A DNA stretch of 17,500 bases. It comes from Cryptococcus deneoformans JEC21. Its lineage: Eukaryota; Basidiomycota; Tremellomycetes; Tremellales; Cryptococcaceae. The position numbers and the translations under genes were made by a program. The notes beneath the pieces were generated by a model. The model made no database searches. It was not told where the DNA came from and saw nothing but the letters and a program-made list of their open reading frames with translations. Shown here piece by piece: positions 1 to 10,107 of the stretch. Every line of letters begins with the position of its first letter. Within the stretch, counting starts at the first letter, position 1. The stretch lies in NCBI RefSeq assembly GCF_000091045.1, contig NC_006693.1, forward strand, positions 535,799 through 553,298, in the 5' to 3' direction.

Positions 1-940
1 TTATATAAACGATATCGTTTTGGGTATCCTTGAGCTTTTAAGGTGAATCCAATTGTTCGTAGCGTAGTTCACCAGCTGACGTGATTGTAGATATCATCCT
101 CGTGTGCTCTACATTGATATCGACATTCACCACGGTGATGGAGTGCAAGAAGCATTTTATCTCTCCAACCGTGTTCTCACCGTTTCCTTCCACAAATACG
201 CTGCCGATTTCTTCCCTAACACCGGTAATTTATCAGAAATTGGCTCCGATCTGGGCAAATATTTCTGTCTCAATGTCCCTTTGCAAGATGGCATCGACGA
301 TGAATCCTACATATCACTGTTTAAAGCGGTGATGGAACCAACTATCACTATATTCAAGCCTTCGGCAATTGTCCTACAGTGCGGTGCGGATTCTCTAGGA
401 TGCGATAGATTGGGAACATTTAACCTCTCTATCGCCGCCCATGGAGAATGCGTTAGATTTATCAAATCCTTTGGACTTCCTCTGCTGGCTCTTGGTGGAG
501 GCGGTTATCGTCAGTCGTCTGTGTCTCGTTGTTGGACATACGAGACTGGTGTTCTCGCCGGTGTCCAACTATCGAACGAACTCCCGCAGAACAACTATTA
601 CGAATTCTTCGCCCCAGATTACAAGCTCCATCCTCCGTTGACAGGTAAAATTCAAAACCTCAATACTGCCAAGTCGCTTGAACGCATCAGAATATCCATC
701 CGCGAAAAACTCAGATACCTCGGAGGGGCTCCTAGCGTCCAAATGCAGGAGATTCCTCCCGATCTACAAGGGTTACTGGAGGAAGACGAAAAGTCGGCTG
801 CCGAAAAGATGGATGAGAAAGAAGAGGAGAGGAGGGAAGGAAAAGGCAAGGAAATAGATTGGCTGGATAGAGAAGTTGGTGGTAGTGGTGATGGGGTCGG
901 TTCAGGGAGGTATTTCGGTGGCGCGAGAAGAAGATTTTAG
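1..940 (+). CDS. HOS2: Class I histone deacetylase, Hos2/HDAC3 type (5' end missing)
   Basis: Removes acetyl groups from histone lysines; Hos2/HDAC3 enzymes are the catalytic subunit of the Set3C/SMRT-type nuclear complex. The window starts inside the catalytic domain. Exon 1-42 reads [14 protein letters not shown] 48-nt intron at 43-90 (GTGAAT donor, CTGAC branch at 76-80, TAG acceptor) splits an Arg codon, and exon 91-940 continues with [18 protein letters not shown]. About 296 residues are visible. Zinc ligands are present in DIDIHHGDG (Asp, His) and [12 protein letters not shown] (Asp), and the catalytic Tyr in [16 protein letters not shown] and the [11 protein letters not shown] segment favour Hos2/HDAC3 over Rpd3 (which has GGDSLSGDRLG). 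The tail after about 760 is charged and Gly-rich. Odd points: FPNTG replaces the usual FPGTG, and [12 protein letters not shown] replaces GGGGYTxRNVxR. Class I membership is near certain; the Hos2 assignment is probable. Confidence 0.85.
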
Positions 941-1291
941 AATATCCCAACCAATTATTTGCTGGTCATATTCCATACCCAGCATCACCTAAAAGTACCC
1001 CATATAAGGATTCACGGCTTTCTAGGATTGTGCTAAATATAAATAATGTTGTATTGTTGCTGTTGTACGGTAATGAGCCGAAAGCGATGAGCCCAAAGAA
1101 TGCACACTACGTTCTTCATCTGCTTGAAACCGAGATCAAGTGTGCTTGCCTTTTATGTTTTGAAAGGATTTTTGTGCACGATTTACTAAGGGATACCTGC
1201 TGCTACGACGCTGATTGATACAAATACAAAAAGATCGAGGCAACTACCTCTCTCAATTCCCCAACACTATAAGCACTCTAAAATCACCTGT
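941..1291. other. Convergent intergenic gap, 3' UTR space
   Basis: These 351 bp separate the stop of the deacetylase from the stop of the beta-helix gene on the other strand. The stretch is AT-rich and holds only short chance reading frames. I see no RNA gene or repeat. It most likely holds the two facing 3' UTRs and poly(A) sites. Confidence 0.5.
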
Positions 1292-3563
1292 TCACAGAAG
1301 CTTCCCATGAACCTTCCTCTTTCTCCACCAGCGCAATCCTACCCAGGCCAATGCTATCACACTTCCTCCTATTAAGCCAATTTGCAAAACACTTGCACGT
1401 GTCTCCGTCTCTTCATTCGCGTTGAGCCTTGCCCGATTGCTCATCGCGCGTAAATTCTCACCTTCAAGGGAAGGATGCGAATGATCATCGACAAGTACAG
1501 CTTCGTTGTCTAGATAACTCTGACCACGCATGAGTTTGGGATCAAGCGGCTGATCATGAGGATACGATGATAATTCCAGTTTATGACGAACGTCTAGAAG
1601 GATATCATATTCCCAATCCTATAACGCCAGACGAGTCAGTCTCCTGATGAATCAGGGAGGATGGGGGAAACTTACCGTAACTAATGCCATTTCCTGGTCC
1701 CATCCTTGAATGGCGGAACGAAGTTGGATGGCAGTCTCAATTTGAGAACGAAGGGAGAATTCAAGATGCTCTATCTTTCTTTGCAACTTCTCCAAATGTG
1801 ATCTATTCTGATAGTCAGACTCGTGGGGATCATGCAAGGCCCACTCACGACAAGGCAGGATCCAAGACATCAGAGATTTTGGAATCTCCACTTCCTTTAC
1901 CAGCGCTCGCAGCACCCAAGATATCAATTCTCCTACTCAGGTGGTCAATGGCCTCATGCATCCTTTGATGAGAATGTTCAAGGACATCATCCATCATCTC
2001 CGAGCCTGTTGAAAACATCTTCTCGACAGGTGGCTCAGCCTCGATGTCGCCCACCTCCCTGGGTTGCTTGATAGGTTCTGAGCCACCGCCATCTTGCTGC
2101 ACAGTATTGTCCTCCTCCTGCGCGTTTGTTGGGGATACATCATGAGGTGGAGGAAGGAGGTCGTGCTTGGGAGGGTTTGATTTGTCATAAAGTCCATCGA
2201 TACAGACAACTACGGGTTCATAAATGTGAGCCAAACAGTGACTGAATGAAGGAAACCTCAACATACGATATTGGAAATCATGGTCCGCAAACTCTGACTG
2301 GACAGTGCAATCCTGCATCGTTGGTTGGTTATAAAGAAGCCCTATTGGGTCTGGGTTGACGGGCTCATCGAAGCATCTCGCACTCTTTCTTCCCTCGTGT
2401 TTGGCTTCATCCCAGTTGTCCTTGATCGTCCACTGTTTCAGTCCAGCTGCCGCAATTCCATATCCCATATATCTCCCCTTTAATCCATTTCCAACGACAC
2501 TGCCTCCTGTAAGTATTGTTTCTGTATCATCTGACCACACAGTAGCCCCGATTCCGATGCCTACGCGAATAGTACGCGAAACAGCATCGATGATATTGGA
2601 CTTGACCACAGTGCCAGTATAATCACCGTCAAAAGGCGTTGAATCTACCATCAAGATACCAGCCATCGCAGAAAGAGATTGGGCGAAGATATGGTTGGCG
2701 TGAATGAGAGTACCTGGCGAGCAGTAAACGACGATAGCCGCATCAGTATTATCGCGAAAGGTATTGTCGCGAATGAAAGAATCTCGACATGCGATGGAGA
2801 TACCGTCTGCGAGAGGTCGACCAAGAGGAGACATTTCTGGGTCGTCCCCATCCCTCTCCCGATCGTACTCTTCTCCCACAGGGCCAATTTCGTTCTTCTC
2901 TATTCTAGCACCGGTACATTGAAGTTTGTCGCCTTCTCGGATGTGGATAGCCGTGAAACCCCGAGGATTCTTGATCCAAGAATTCTGGATACTCTGACCT
3001 TCATTCCCACCGAGTACAACCAGGCCTGTAGCAAGCTCAAAGTCTCGCATACGCCCCAGCTTCTTTCTGTTTCCATCTACCACTAGATTTTTTATGGAGA
3101 CTCTCGCACATCGTCGACAGTCTCCCTGGATTGCCGTCGCAGTGTTTCTGCTCTCCACGCGGAGGACCGCACGTTCAGAGCCAGTGGGATAGCCATAGGT
3201 TGCAATCTCCTGGTCCGCTGCTGTAAAAATGATGGGCCCAGAGAGTCGGTAAAGACGATTAGGACAAAGTAGAACTTTGGTTCCCGGCCCGCCATCGATG
3301 AACATCTGGTTGATGGAATCGTAGTCCGCAAAACGTACGCATGGCGGTGCGGCCGTTACAAGCAGCAGATGAGACAGTAACGTGATTAGGATGCAACAGA
3401 ATGATGATAAGCGCATTCCGACGCGCTTGTAAGGATCGGAAGCTACTCGTGTAGCGTAGGGGGTGGAAGGACAGCCAGTTGCGGTCGAGCAGATGCGCCG
3501 CCGTCTACGTTTTTGGGAATAGAAGACAAGCTCAGTAGAGCTCGGTAGAGGGCTGAGAGCCAT
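1292..3563 (-). CDS. Secreted parallel beta-helix protein with coiled coil and C-terminal membrane anchor
   Basis: Function unknown. Three exons on the minus strand: 3563-1849, 1802-1676 and 1618-1292. Introns are 1803-1848 (GTGAGT donor, CTGAC branch) and 1619-1675 (GTAAGT donor, CTGAC branch). The product is 722 aa from ATG 3563, or 673 aa from ATG 3416. I prefer 3416 because MRLSSFCCILITLLSHLLLV is a good signal peptide; the extra 49 residues are Arg-rich (RRRRR). In 673-aa numbering, about residues 30-400 carry degenerate right-handed beta-helix rungs (for example VSIKNLVVDGNRKK, FIRDNTFRDNTDAAIVVY, GTVVKSNIIDAVS), as in pectate-lyase-like folds, although no catalytic set is evident. Then follow a polar linker, an amphipathic coiled-coil stretch near 523-565 (SHLEKLQRKIEHLEFSLRSQ), a transmembrane segment at about 641-661 and a basic end (RWWRKRK). 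An extracellular stalked domain on a single-pass anchor is inferred. A further in-frame intron at 2210-2266 is possible. Confidence 0.75.
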
Positions 3564-4114
3564 TTTATCTTCCGGGGGATATGCGGAGATGGGGGTGTTG
3601 TAGACAGATGAGATTATAATATCTGCGAGTAATGCGGCGTGGACAGGCGAGTGAACGAAATTACCGGCTAGTGAACGCGTCAGGGACGACGAAGAATACC
3701 GATGCCGTTAATCTCGTCCTTGGCAGAAGCATTTTCTAATTCTCAAAGATCTGGCGGACTATTAGCTTTTATTAGCTCCTACTACAAATGAATGCCCTAC
3801 TATCATCCTGACTGATACTAAATGTTCTAATAATGGAATGATGGCACAACTGCAGAATCGTGACAGAGAAGCAACCTCACCGAATATTTCATACATAGCC
3901 GCAGAGGCACGCTATAAGGGCGTATTTTGACGGCGCTATGGACTATTATGTCTTGTGCACAAATCTAGTTAATCGGCGGCCTGTGCCTTTCTGTGCACAA
4001 AAATATTGACGCGTCTGAATGGGATTCCCCTAAGCGCGAACAACAAAATTCCTGTGGAAATCGTGTGGAGAAGACAAGGGAGAAGAGACGGTCACTTACA
4101 CGACCGCCATCGCC
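3564..4114. promoter_or_regulatory. Divergent promoter region between the beta-helix and dehydrogenase genes
   Basis: The 551 bp between the divergent starts (about 698 bp if the beta-helix gene starts at 3416) must hold both promoters. Visible elements are an ACGCGT box at 3675-3680, a GACGCGTC palindrome at 4008-4015, and two copies of TGTGCACAAA at 3954-3963 and 3992-4001. No coding exon or RNA gene is apparent. Which gene each element serves is unknown. Confidence 0.5.
3954..4001. repeat. Two 10-bp direct repeats TGTGCACAAA
   Basis: Identical copies lie at 3954-3963 and 3992-4001, with starts 38 bp apart. Each contains the palindrome TGTGCACA. They sit 114-160 bp upstream of the dehydrogenase ATG, where a transcription-factor site would be expected. 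Binding is inferred only. Confidence 0.45.
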
Positions 4115-5630
4115 ATGGCACTCACCCTTGACATCGGTGAGTCTATTAGCCCAGCCTAGCATACAGCATGCCCAGGTCTCTCGTCAATACTTATCGTCCC
4201 CCTTTTGTTTAGTTGTATGTTGCCTACGTAAAACCATTTTCTCTCCCTATCTTGCCATCTCCATTCCAGTAGTTCTCCATCTCCATTCAATCTCAAGCCG
4301 TTTAGTACTCATTGTATCCTATTTCTGGGGAGTGGTTATTTGTTTCATTCGTGAGTCCATTCATCTTTCTATGACGAAAATCTCATACTACCAATGCAGG
4401 ACTATTATGTTATGCCGATTGGCGATATGCCAACCAAGCTCCATGGTTTCACGCTCCACCCAAGCTACAATGGGAAGATCAAGTAGTACTCATCACGGGA
4501 GGTGAGATACAGTTCGCCCTTCAAACTTCCCGAGAGTAATATAATAACTTGCTATGCTAGGTGGCTCAGGCATCGGTGCTCTATTGGCTCAAACACTTGC
4601 GAATCGTAATGTCGCTGTCGCCATACTCACGAAAGACCTACCAAAGCAACCATTCTCCCACAGTAAGTTTATCACCTTGTGTGAACGCTATGGGTAGTGC
4701 TGATGGTTAGGATAGGCCATATTCATGTATTTGCGTGTGACGTCTCTGATTATAACGCAGTAATGGGAGTGTCTGCTCGAGTGCGAGAAGCAGTGGGTGC
4801 ACTCCACTATGGCTCATCACTCTAAGGTACTCAATATTTCCTCAGGTTGGTGATCCTACAATAATAATAAATAATGCCGGTATAGTCAGTGGCAAGCTAC
4901 TCCTAGATCTGACTGAAGAGGATATAACAAGGTAAAGCCCAAAAAAGAATGACGTTTTGTTCGCACCCGCTGAATTGAGCCTACTAAGCACATTTGGATC
5001 CAATACTCTTGCGCACTTTTGGGTCCTCAAAGCGTTTCTCCCGGCCATGCTGCGTCGAGGCAGAGGCCATATCGTGACCATGTCTAGCATATTAGGCATC
5101 GTTGGTGCTGCTCAAATGAGTAGGTATTCCTCCAGCATCCGACCTGATGTCTTTACTGACAGTGACCGCCATCTGTAGCTGATTATTGCGCAAGTAAAGC
5201 TGCAGTGCTCAGCTTACACCAAACATTGCGATTTGAGTTAGATAGCCGGTACCAGACACCTGGTATCAGGACCACGCTTGTCTTACCAGCGTATACACTT
5301 ACATCTCTATTCAACCGTGTAAAGCTCCCTACAAATCGGCTTTTCGACTTTCTTTGCCCTCCGGTTCAGCCTCGAGCTGTTGTCGAACACATCATATCTG
5401 CTTTAGATGATAACGAGAGCCGAATCATTCGACTACCATTCTATTCCAATTTTGCTAGACTCTGTGGAGATGCCGTCGGGCTGGTACCAGCAGGGGTCAG
5501 AGATTTTGTTCAATGGCTTTCAGGTGCTGATTATGCCATGAAAGGCTACGGTCCTACCCCTGATGCGGGAGAGCGGTTGCTGGCGGAAAGGCAGTCTCAT
5601 ACACCGCTCAACAGGAAAAGAACAGAGTAG
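4115..5630 (+). CDS. Membrane-anchored short-chain dehydrogenase/reductase (RDH/SDR16C-like)
   Basis: NAD(P)-dependent oxidoreductase, probably on ER or lipid-droplet membranes and acting on a lipid, retinoid-like or other carbonyl/alcohol substrate (family inference). Eight exons: 4115-4136, 4213-4350, 4400-4501, 4561-4662, 4716-4792, 4846-4931, 4989-5119, 5179-5630. Together they encode 369 aa. Introns are 49-76 nt, and all junctions keep frame. The N-terminus has hydrophobic segments (LVLIVSYFWGVVICFI). Cofactor motif TGGGSGIG is at 86-93 and NNAG at 156-159. Catalytic residues are Asn181, Ser209, Tyr222 and Lys226 (YCASK), and Ser to Tyr spacing is the usual 13. The start is chosen because MALTLDI joins in frame to LRKTIFSPYLA, an order I recall from fungal relatives. 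The gene converges on the Sec39 gene with a 48-bp gap. The exact substrate cannot be read from the sequence. Confidence 0.87.
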
Positions 5631-5678
5631 CTTGCAGAAAGTGTGTGCTCTTCTATGCATGATGTTTTACCTATGGTA

Positions 5679-8600
5679 CTATTGCTCCACACCAGCAATT
5701 TCGCTCTCATCGGCACCCAATAACCATCCCACACCCCTCACCAAAGCTCTCCTAGCCCCTTTTCTAACTCTCTCAGCTTCGTCCCTCCCCAGATGTTCAA
5801 ACAAATCTCGTGCTCCAGCGCTCCCCGAAGATAAAGACCCCCCCACTTTGTAACCGCCATCTGAACCAACTTCACTCCCTGCGGCTGAATTTCTGGATAA
5901 CGGTCTTGACAACTCTTGCCCTGCGAATGGCGAACTAAATGTCGCTGAAGAGAGTAGAGCGGGCGATGGTAGTTGACGATGAGCAGTCAGACGGCCGCCA
6001 ATGTCTAAAGCTAGCTTAGCAGCCTTGGCTGCCGTCCGCGATCCCAGGACCCTCTCCTGCACAGCTGCCACGCTCGATACACCTATCGAAGGCTCTGATG
6101 GCAGTTCGGGGGAGGCAATTCCCTTCATCCTTCGTCTCCTGGCTGCCTCATCAAGCCTAATGCGCCCCTTTTCAATTTGCCGGAAGGTTTCAATAATCGA
6201 AGGTAGCTCCGAAGCAGGGCAAAGTTCCATAGCAGAAGAAACAAACTTGAGTTTGGCTGAGATATCGGAGAATTCTGACTGAGACGATAATGCGTGCGCA
6301 AGAGCCCAAGTCTCTGAACGAAGCGCATTGCCAGGCTCGGTAACATGATTTCCTTGTTGCTCCTGTTTTACAGCTGTCTGACTGCTCTGGCTCTTTTTGA
6401 CCATTTGCACCATATTCTCTACAGCTTTACTTGCCATTGCCCAATCTTCCTTGGCGATTGCTGCGCGGCCCACCATCCCCCACACGAGGCCGCGGTCTGT
6501 CTCACTTCGACATCCCAGCTTTTCCGCCAAATCAAGCATCAAATCAGGAAGTCTATAGGCATCGCTTGAACTGTCAGATAAAACTGTTGACAATAGGCTT
6601 ATGGGATTGACATTGCGCCTGATTTCACTTGGTGACAAGGTGAAAGTCGAGAATGACGATAGGCGTGACGTAGCTTCGATATATTGCCTCTCAGCGACAG
6701 TAGCCGGCGTTGAAGGAGCAACAGATAAGCTAAATCAGGGTAAGAAATAATCGATAGCCAAAGACAAGCAGCGACTCACGAGTCATATGCGAGCTTCATG
6801 TTTCCAGTGTAGATGTTGCAGCTATCCGCAGACACATAAAAGTCTTTTGAGACCTTCAATACAACCTCTTCGACCGCTGCATCATCAATTGCTCCATCGC
6901 CTTGGAGCATTTTGAGCATTTTCTTCGCAATTTCGAAATCTAAAAGACCACATCAGCTTCAAACTTGCCAATCAAATTTTAGCAACTTACCGCCGGAACG
7001 TAGGATCCCATCAAAGTATATCCTACCTCTGGTTTGTAGAGTTAATGTCCCCAGGGCGCCCTTCAAAAGCCCCTCGCCGCTCGACAGCCTCTCCATATCG
7101 TTCCATAATTTGCGCCAACGATCATCCCCGCTTTTCCCTACTGAAGCTCCGCTTTGTCTCGCTAATCTCTCCGCCAACTCCACTTGCGCTTTTTGATCCC
7201 CCGCCATCCCCAGGAGCTCCCCTAGTCGTTTTTCAACACCCCATCTGGCCAGTATTTCTCCACTTTCGAGTTGGACATCAAGAATATCAAGAGCCCGAGA
7301 AAGGGAGGCGAAGGGTAAAGGATGGAAAAATAAAAGAATATCGCTCTTGGAAGGTGGCGGTGTGGAAGCAGATGTTGGACGAAGGAAATTTGAGATGGAA
7401 TCGAGAGTCGTACTTGTGAGCTCCTCGTCCTCGGCGTCTTCTCCAGTCAGTTCCCAGACAGGAAGACACTCAAAGATAGATGACATCGTTGACCAAACGG
7501 CACCGCCTCTTTCTTGGCTGCCATACAAGCATGCAAGAGCCAATCGAGCCACATCCAGATCGTTGCGTATCACTCTTTCAGAGAGGGGAAGAGTAGCCTT
7601 GGATGCCTCGAACAGTGGTAACGCCAAACGGAGCGGAAGAGAAAGTATTGTGGAGTTGAGAGAATCTGAAACAAGACTGGACGAGGCTATCCCTGCTCTT
7701 TCCGCACGGGATTCGAGGACATAGAGATAGGGCATAACCAGGCGTCTAACATCGTCAACGATACTTTCTGGGGTTGAATTGGAAAGATATGCAGCTATAA
7801 TGTCTGATTCTTTTGCTAACATCCAGTTTCCAAGGGTCCATTTTGCATGTTGGTCTTGAGTAAGGTTCGCGTCATATACTAACCGAGAAAGAAGAGAGAG
7901 GTCCTCGCCTAGGGAATCGAGCGAAGGCACACCCAAAGACGCTCCGTGCTGAACCCAAGCGAGTTGTATATCGAGAATGCCCACTTCATCCAGCGATAGA
8001 ACGTGAGTGGTGTACCATTTTGTGAGATCTGAAGGGGAAACGGCATGCTGACGAGGTTGGAGGAGGATAGTAGGTGGAATAGTGGATATGGACGGAGGTA
8101 AATACACATCGTTGATAATCTGTGGAAATGCCTGATGGGTCACAATAGAGGATGCTACTACTGGGCGTATCCACCTTTCATTATCGTCGCTGTCCACTGC
8201 GGGCAATAGTTCAACCGCTTCCAAATCACTAGGTGAAACCCATCCAGGGACGGCTTCCAAAAGATCAAACCTATAGGGATACAATTCCCCATGATTGTGT
8301 TGACAGAGCAGCCTCAAAGCTTGTAAAGATGAAGTAGACGCGAGAGTTAAGGCCGAAACTAGGACTGGCTGTGAGAGAAAACCGGACATGGTGATCGGAA
8401 GAGGATCGGCGGATTCGAATGCGGTAGTGGAAGGTGCGGCCGGGGTAATCACAGCTTGAGAAGTGGAGCCAGATGCGGGAACAGATGAATCCTGCGACCA
8501 AGGGTCATCCAAAAGGGTGGACCCCTTCGAATCCTCTTCCTTGGGATCTCCGTATTCTCCCCAGGGATCACCAAGTTCCGTGTCATCTTGAGGAAGTGGC

Positions 8601-9007
8601 TGTCTTTCGTCTTTGTCGATCATAAGAGCGTCGAGCGCTTCCACTTTGGCCTCAGTAGCAGCTACTTGTTTAGGAGAAATGATCTCCCATGTGTCAAGTC
8701 GGCGTCGCATTTCTTCTAGTCCCAAATAGGCCCGCAATGTCTCCTCCCGAGCTCCAACGACTTTCTCAAGTTCTTCTTCTGTCACTTCTTCTGGTGAAGC
8801 AAGGACATCCGCAAAGTACACGAGTCCCTTCTCGAGCCCTTGTCCTATGACATCTTTGGCTAAGGAAGCATCGTCGACTTTACCAGAGATGAGCAGCTTG
8901 AAGCACAAGCTAATAGCCTCGCTGTCAGAGAGCGTGATGAGCGCCTGGATGAAGGAAGCAGAGGTGAAGGGTATCGGGAGGGTTTCCAGCAGTCCTTCTT
9001 CTGTCAT
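5679..9007 (-). CDS. SEC39: Sec39/NBAS-type protein, Dsl1 ER-tethering complex subunit
   Basis: Sec39 is a helical-solenoid subunit of the Dsl1 (NRZ) complex, which tethers Golgi-derived COPI vesicles to the ER and helps assemble ER SNAREs. Three minus-strand exons: 9007-6991, 6939-6780 and 6729-5679. Introns are 51 and 50 nt (GTAAGT and GTGAGT donors, CTGAT branches). The product is 1075 aa. The domain is recognised by HPLPFASLSRALDILD, LESGEILARW, DDRWRKLWNDMERL, RIYFDGILRSGDFEIAKKML, TGNMKLAYDS, and RQYIEATSRLSSF followed by SPSEIR. An acidic linker at about 100-210 (DDTELGDPWGEYGDP) is low-complexity. There is no signal peptide or membrane segment, as expected for a peripheral protein. 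The length lies between yeast Sec39 (about 700 aa) and animal NBAS (over 2000 aa). The C-terminal roughly 120 residues are Ser/Gly/Arg-rich. Immediately upstream of the ATG the minus strand reads CTAAT then, 19 nt on, CTCCAG, so a 5' UTR intron may end at the start codon. Confidence 0.85.
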
Positions 9008-9190
9008 CTGGAGAATCGTTGATAAGATTAGGAGGTTATCGGAGTGTATCAGGCAGTAGCAGGATGCTGCCTACTGTGAAGTTGAGACTCAATTCACGAA
9101 GCTCCACCAAAGACCTTGCCAAAGACAATCATTTGCATGGCGACAATCCAGCTGTTGTCGCTGCTGGCTGCTTCGGGGTACGCCTAGGTG

Positions 9191-9197
9191 TGACGTC
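9191..9197. promoter_or_regulatory. TGACGTC element upstream of the Sec39 gene
   Basis: TGACGTC lies 184 bp upstream of the Sec39 ATG. It is followed at once by CTGATGTCATCA, whose core ATGTCAT resembles a degenerate second half. ACGT-core sites are bound by bZIP factors of the ATF/CREB and Hac1 type. A role in ER-stress control of this ER-trafficking gene is inference only. Confidence 0.3.
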
Positions 9198-9509
9198 CTG
9201 ATGTCATCACAAAAAATAACTTGGATGTAGAACTTAATTTTCCTTCCATATAAGTAAAGTGATCGTTTCACATTTATTACGAAACAGATGCAAAAGGCAC
9301 GGAATTTCAGTTGATGCCATTTCAAGTCCATCATATACTTGTGTTTATGCTTGCGTTGTAGTGAAGCCACCACTCACCCGATTTTAAGCTGTGTATTTAG
9401 TTAGAGGATAGAAAAGTACATCAAGTTCCATCAGACTAATGTGTTTTCTGCTTTTTTGAGTGGTGTGTAAAGTCGAAAGATACGATCGAACGATGATGAC
9501 TACTAATAA

Positions 9510-9527
9510 TAACAACTGCTGTTGTTA
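9510..9527. repeat. Perfect 7-bp inverted repeat with 4-nt loop
   Basis: TAACAAC at 9510-9516 and GTTGTTA at 9521-9527 flank TGCT. The element is AT-rich and sits mid-intergenic, about 500 bp from the Sec39 start. It could be a dimeric factor site or chance. Confidence 0.35.
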
Positions 9528-9750
9528 CACATGATGCAAACTACTATCGGTATGTGATAATGATTCCCCTCATCAGACGGACGCAATGGTTTCGGTAACC
9601 ACGGCCAGTATAGGGTGATGATGCAAGGAAGTTCATTATTTCTGCTTTTCTACTAAGAACTAAGACTACTATTATTAGCACTCCTCCGGTGTTGTTGTAC
9701 TACGAGTGAGTACTCCTCTCGCTAAGTTGTTGCGATATAATACTCCAATA

Positions 9751-9783
9751 ACTGTACAACAAGGTCTTGTACAATCGTACAGT
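9751..9783. repeat. Nested, overlapping GTAC inverted repeats
   Basis: Two perfect 7-bp inverted repeats overlap. ACTGTAC at 9751-9757 pairs with GTACAGT at 9777-9783, and TGTACAA at 9753-9759 pairs with TTGTACA at 9767-9773. They share bases, so only one can form at a time. Four GTAC tetramers fall within 29 bp. This looks like a cluster of palindromic binding sites. Confidence 0.45.
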
Positions 9784-10107
9784 ACACAGCGGATACCGAA
9801 GACCACCGTGATCGGCGTGGGCGGGTATGATCGTCATTCAGCAGAGCAGGAGTGATTGCATCGTTGTCTGTCGCGTCGTCGGTGCGTGGCGCATCGCAGA
9901 AGATACACAGGAGTGGACCATAGCTCCGTGGTTCATATTAGGTCACGATAGTATTGATCCAGGGTTGAGTGTCAAGGCCCAAAGATGATCCGTCTATCTT
10001 TCTGAATTGTGAATTTTGATTGATACTTTCCGTGTTTATGCTTGCCACAACTCTATGTATGCACTTTCCTATCAGCGACCACACACCCATATTGAATGAC
10101 CCACCAA

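Noticed and set aside
3993..4505. 170-codon plus-strand open frame over the 5' part of the dehydrogenase
   Set aside because: It uses another frame across exons and introns of a gene model that closes cleanly with SDR motifs.
9492..9640. RTGATGA box C motifs suggesting C/D snoRNAs (also near 15759)
   Set aside because: No CTGA box D at a suitable distance and no terminal stem, so the motif alone is not evidence.
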